Shown here one piece after another: positions 13,398-15,502 of a stretch of DNA of 15,502 nt; the stretch's first letter is position 1, and the number at the start of each line of letters is the position of its first letter. The notes beneath the pieces were generated by a model that was not told the DNA's origin, did not search any database, and saw only the letters and a program-made list of their open reading frames with translations. The stretch is taken from positions 1-15,502 of the forward strand of contig JASHOI010000661.1 in NCBI GenBank assembly GCA_030041195.1, in the 5' to 3' direction. A program made the position numbers and the translations under genes. Source of the DNA: Streptosporangiaceae bacterium. Lineage in GTDB: Bacteria > Actinomycetota > Actinomycetes > Streptosporangiales > Streptosporangiaceae.

Positions 13398-14066
13398 ATG
13401 AGCGGATCAAGTCGGGTACGGCCTTCGCTGGGCGGCGGCGCGCCGGCGCAGGAACGCGAGCTCGGGCCACAGGGCCGGCAGACCGTGAAGAAACTGCTCG
13501 ACGCCGGCATGGCCGAGTTCAACGAGCGCGGTTTCCAGGCGGTGCGCGTCGACGATGTGGTACGCCGGGCCAAGACCTCACACGGCACCTTCTACCTGTA
13601 TTTCTCGAGCAAGGACGACCTGTTCCGGACGCTGCTGCGGGACGCGCTGCGGGACATGGAGATCATGACCGGCGATTTCCCGGTCGTGACCAGGAACGAT
13701 TCTGGGCGCGAGGCGCTGCGCGCCTGGGTACGGCAGTTCTTCGACACCTATGCGGCGCACGGCCCGGTGCTGCGGATCCTGACTTCGGCCGACGACGTCA
13801 ACGAGGAGGTCTACGGCGAGGGGCTGCAGGTGATGTTCCGCGTCGCCGAGGCCATGACGCAGGGCATGACCGCGGCCGTGTCGGCCGCCCGCATCGCCGG
13901 CGACGAGGCGTCCGCCGTGCCCGAGCACGCCGAACTGACCGCCGTCGCCTGCCTGATGATGCTGGAGCGGATCAACTATCTGCTGAGCGTGGAGGTCGGG
14001 CTGCCGAAGGACGAGATGATCGAGCGGCTCAGCGCCATCATCTACGCGGCCTTCCACCTGTCCTGA
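13398..14066 (+). CDS. TetR family transcriptional regulator
   Basis: A 222-residue DNA-binding regulator. The N-terminal helix-turn-helix is typical: LLDAGMAEFNERGFQAVRV, then DDVVRRAKTSHGTFYLYFSS (about 51-70) and KDDLF. The C-terminal ligand and dimer domain (about 85-220) is not recognisable to a known ligand class. The ATG at 13398 is preferred because GGAG lies 8 nt upstream. A GTG at 13335 would add a Gly/Ser-rich extension. It follows the MFS/lactone oxidase pair in the same direction, so it may control that pair or itself; the dyad at 13234-13250 is a candidate operator. A housekeeping role unrelated to its neighbours is also possible. Confidence 0.94.
   Translation: MSGSSRVRPSLGGGAPAQERELGPQGRQTVKKLLDAGMAEFNERGFQAVRVDDVVRRAKTSHGTFYLYFSSKDDLFRTLLRDALRDMEIMTGDFPVVTRNDSGREALRAWVRQFFDTYAAHGPVLRILTSADDVNEEVYGEGLQVMFRVAEAMTQGMTAAVSAARIAGDEASAVPEHAELTAVACLMMLERINYLLSVEVGLPKDEMIERLSAIIYAAFHLS

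Positions 14067-15502
<1,436 letters not shown>

Overview
The window looks like chromosomal DNA of a high-GC actinobacterium outside the mycobacteria, possibly a Streptosporangiales-like lineage (inference from recalled family features only). The supporting signs are GC-rich coding sequence with strong G/C third-position bias, a DUF4193 protein, a ferrochelatase with a C-terminal CxxxCC, a kinase-like protein with a transmembrane segment and secreted domain, and a GuaB1-type IMP dehydrogenase-like enzyme. No tRNA, rRNA, CRISPR array, insertion sequence or phage gene was seen.

Layout. (1) 3-1820 (+) is the 3' part of a gene for a membrane-anchored protein: a long Arg/Glu-rich helix containing four 39-bp tandem repeats, one transmembrane segment and a conserved-looking outside domain. 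(2) 1872-4594 (-) holds two metabolic genes in one direction, a YtcJ-like amidohydrolase followed by an aldo/keto reductase that lacks the usual catalytic histidine. (3) 4753-5238 (+) is a HIT-family hydrolase or transferase. It faces DUF4193 (5417-5716, -), and three consecutive inverted repeats lie between the two. (4) 6023-7333 (+) is a kinase-fold membrane protein whose active-site motifs are so altered that it is probably a pseudokinase. (5) 7340-10526 (-) reads transglycosylase-like secreted protein, then ferrochelatase, then an inositol-monophosphatase-family enzyme, with a 4-nt overlap between the last two. (6) 10658-14066 (+) reads MFS transporter, sugar-lactone oxidase (11-nt overlap), then a TetR regulator. 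(7) 14139 to the window end (+) is guaB1, missing only its last few codons.

How the genes may work together. Regions 5 to 7 look like housekeeping chromosome: haem synthesis, a suhB-like phosphatase, cell-wall work and purine salvage. The transporter and lactone oxidase are probably co-translated and may be controlled by the TetR gene behind them. The amidohydrolase and reductase could form a small catabolic pair, but no substrate can be named.

I did not find a clearly new multi-gene system. The most unusual items are the likely pseudokinase with its secreted domain, the fusion of a MacB-core-like domain to a lytic transglycosylase domain, the ER-rich repeat membrane protein, the glycine-rich (G-quadruplex-prone) insertion in the phosphatase, and the triple palindrome cluster at 5299-5374.
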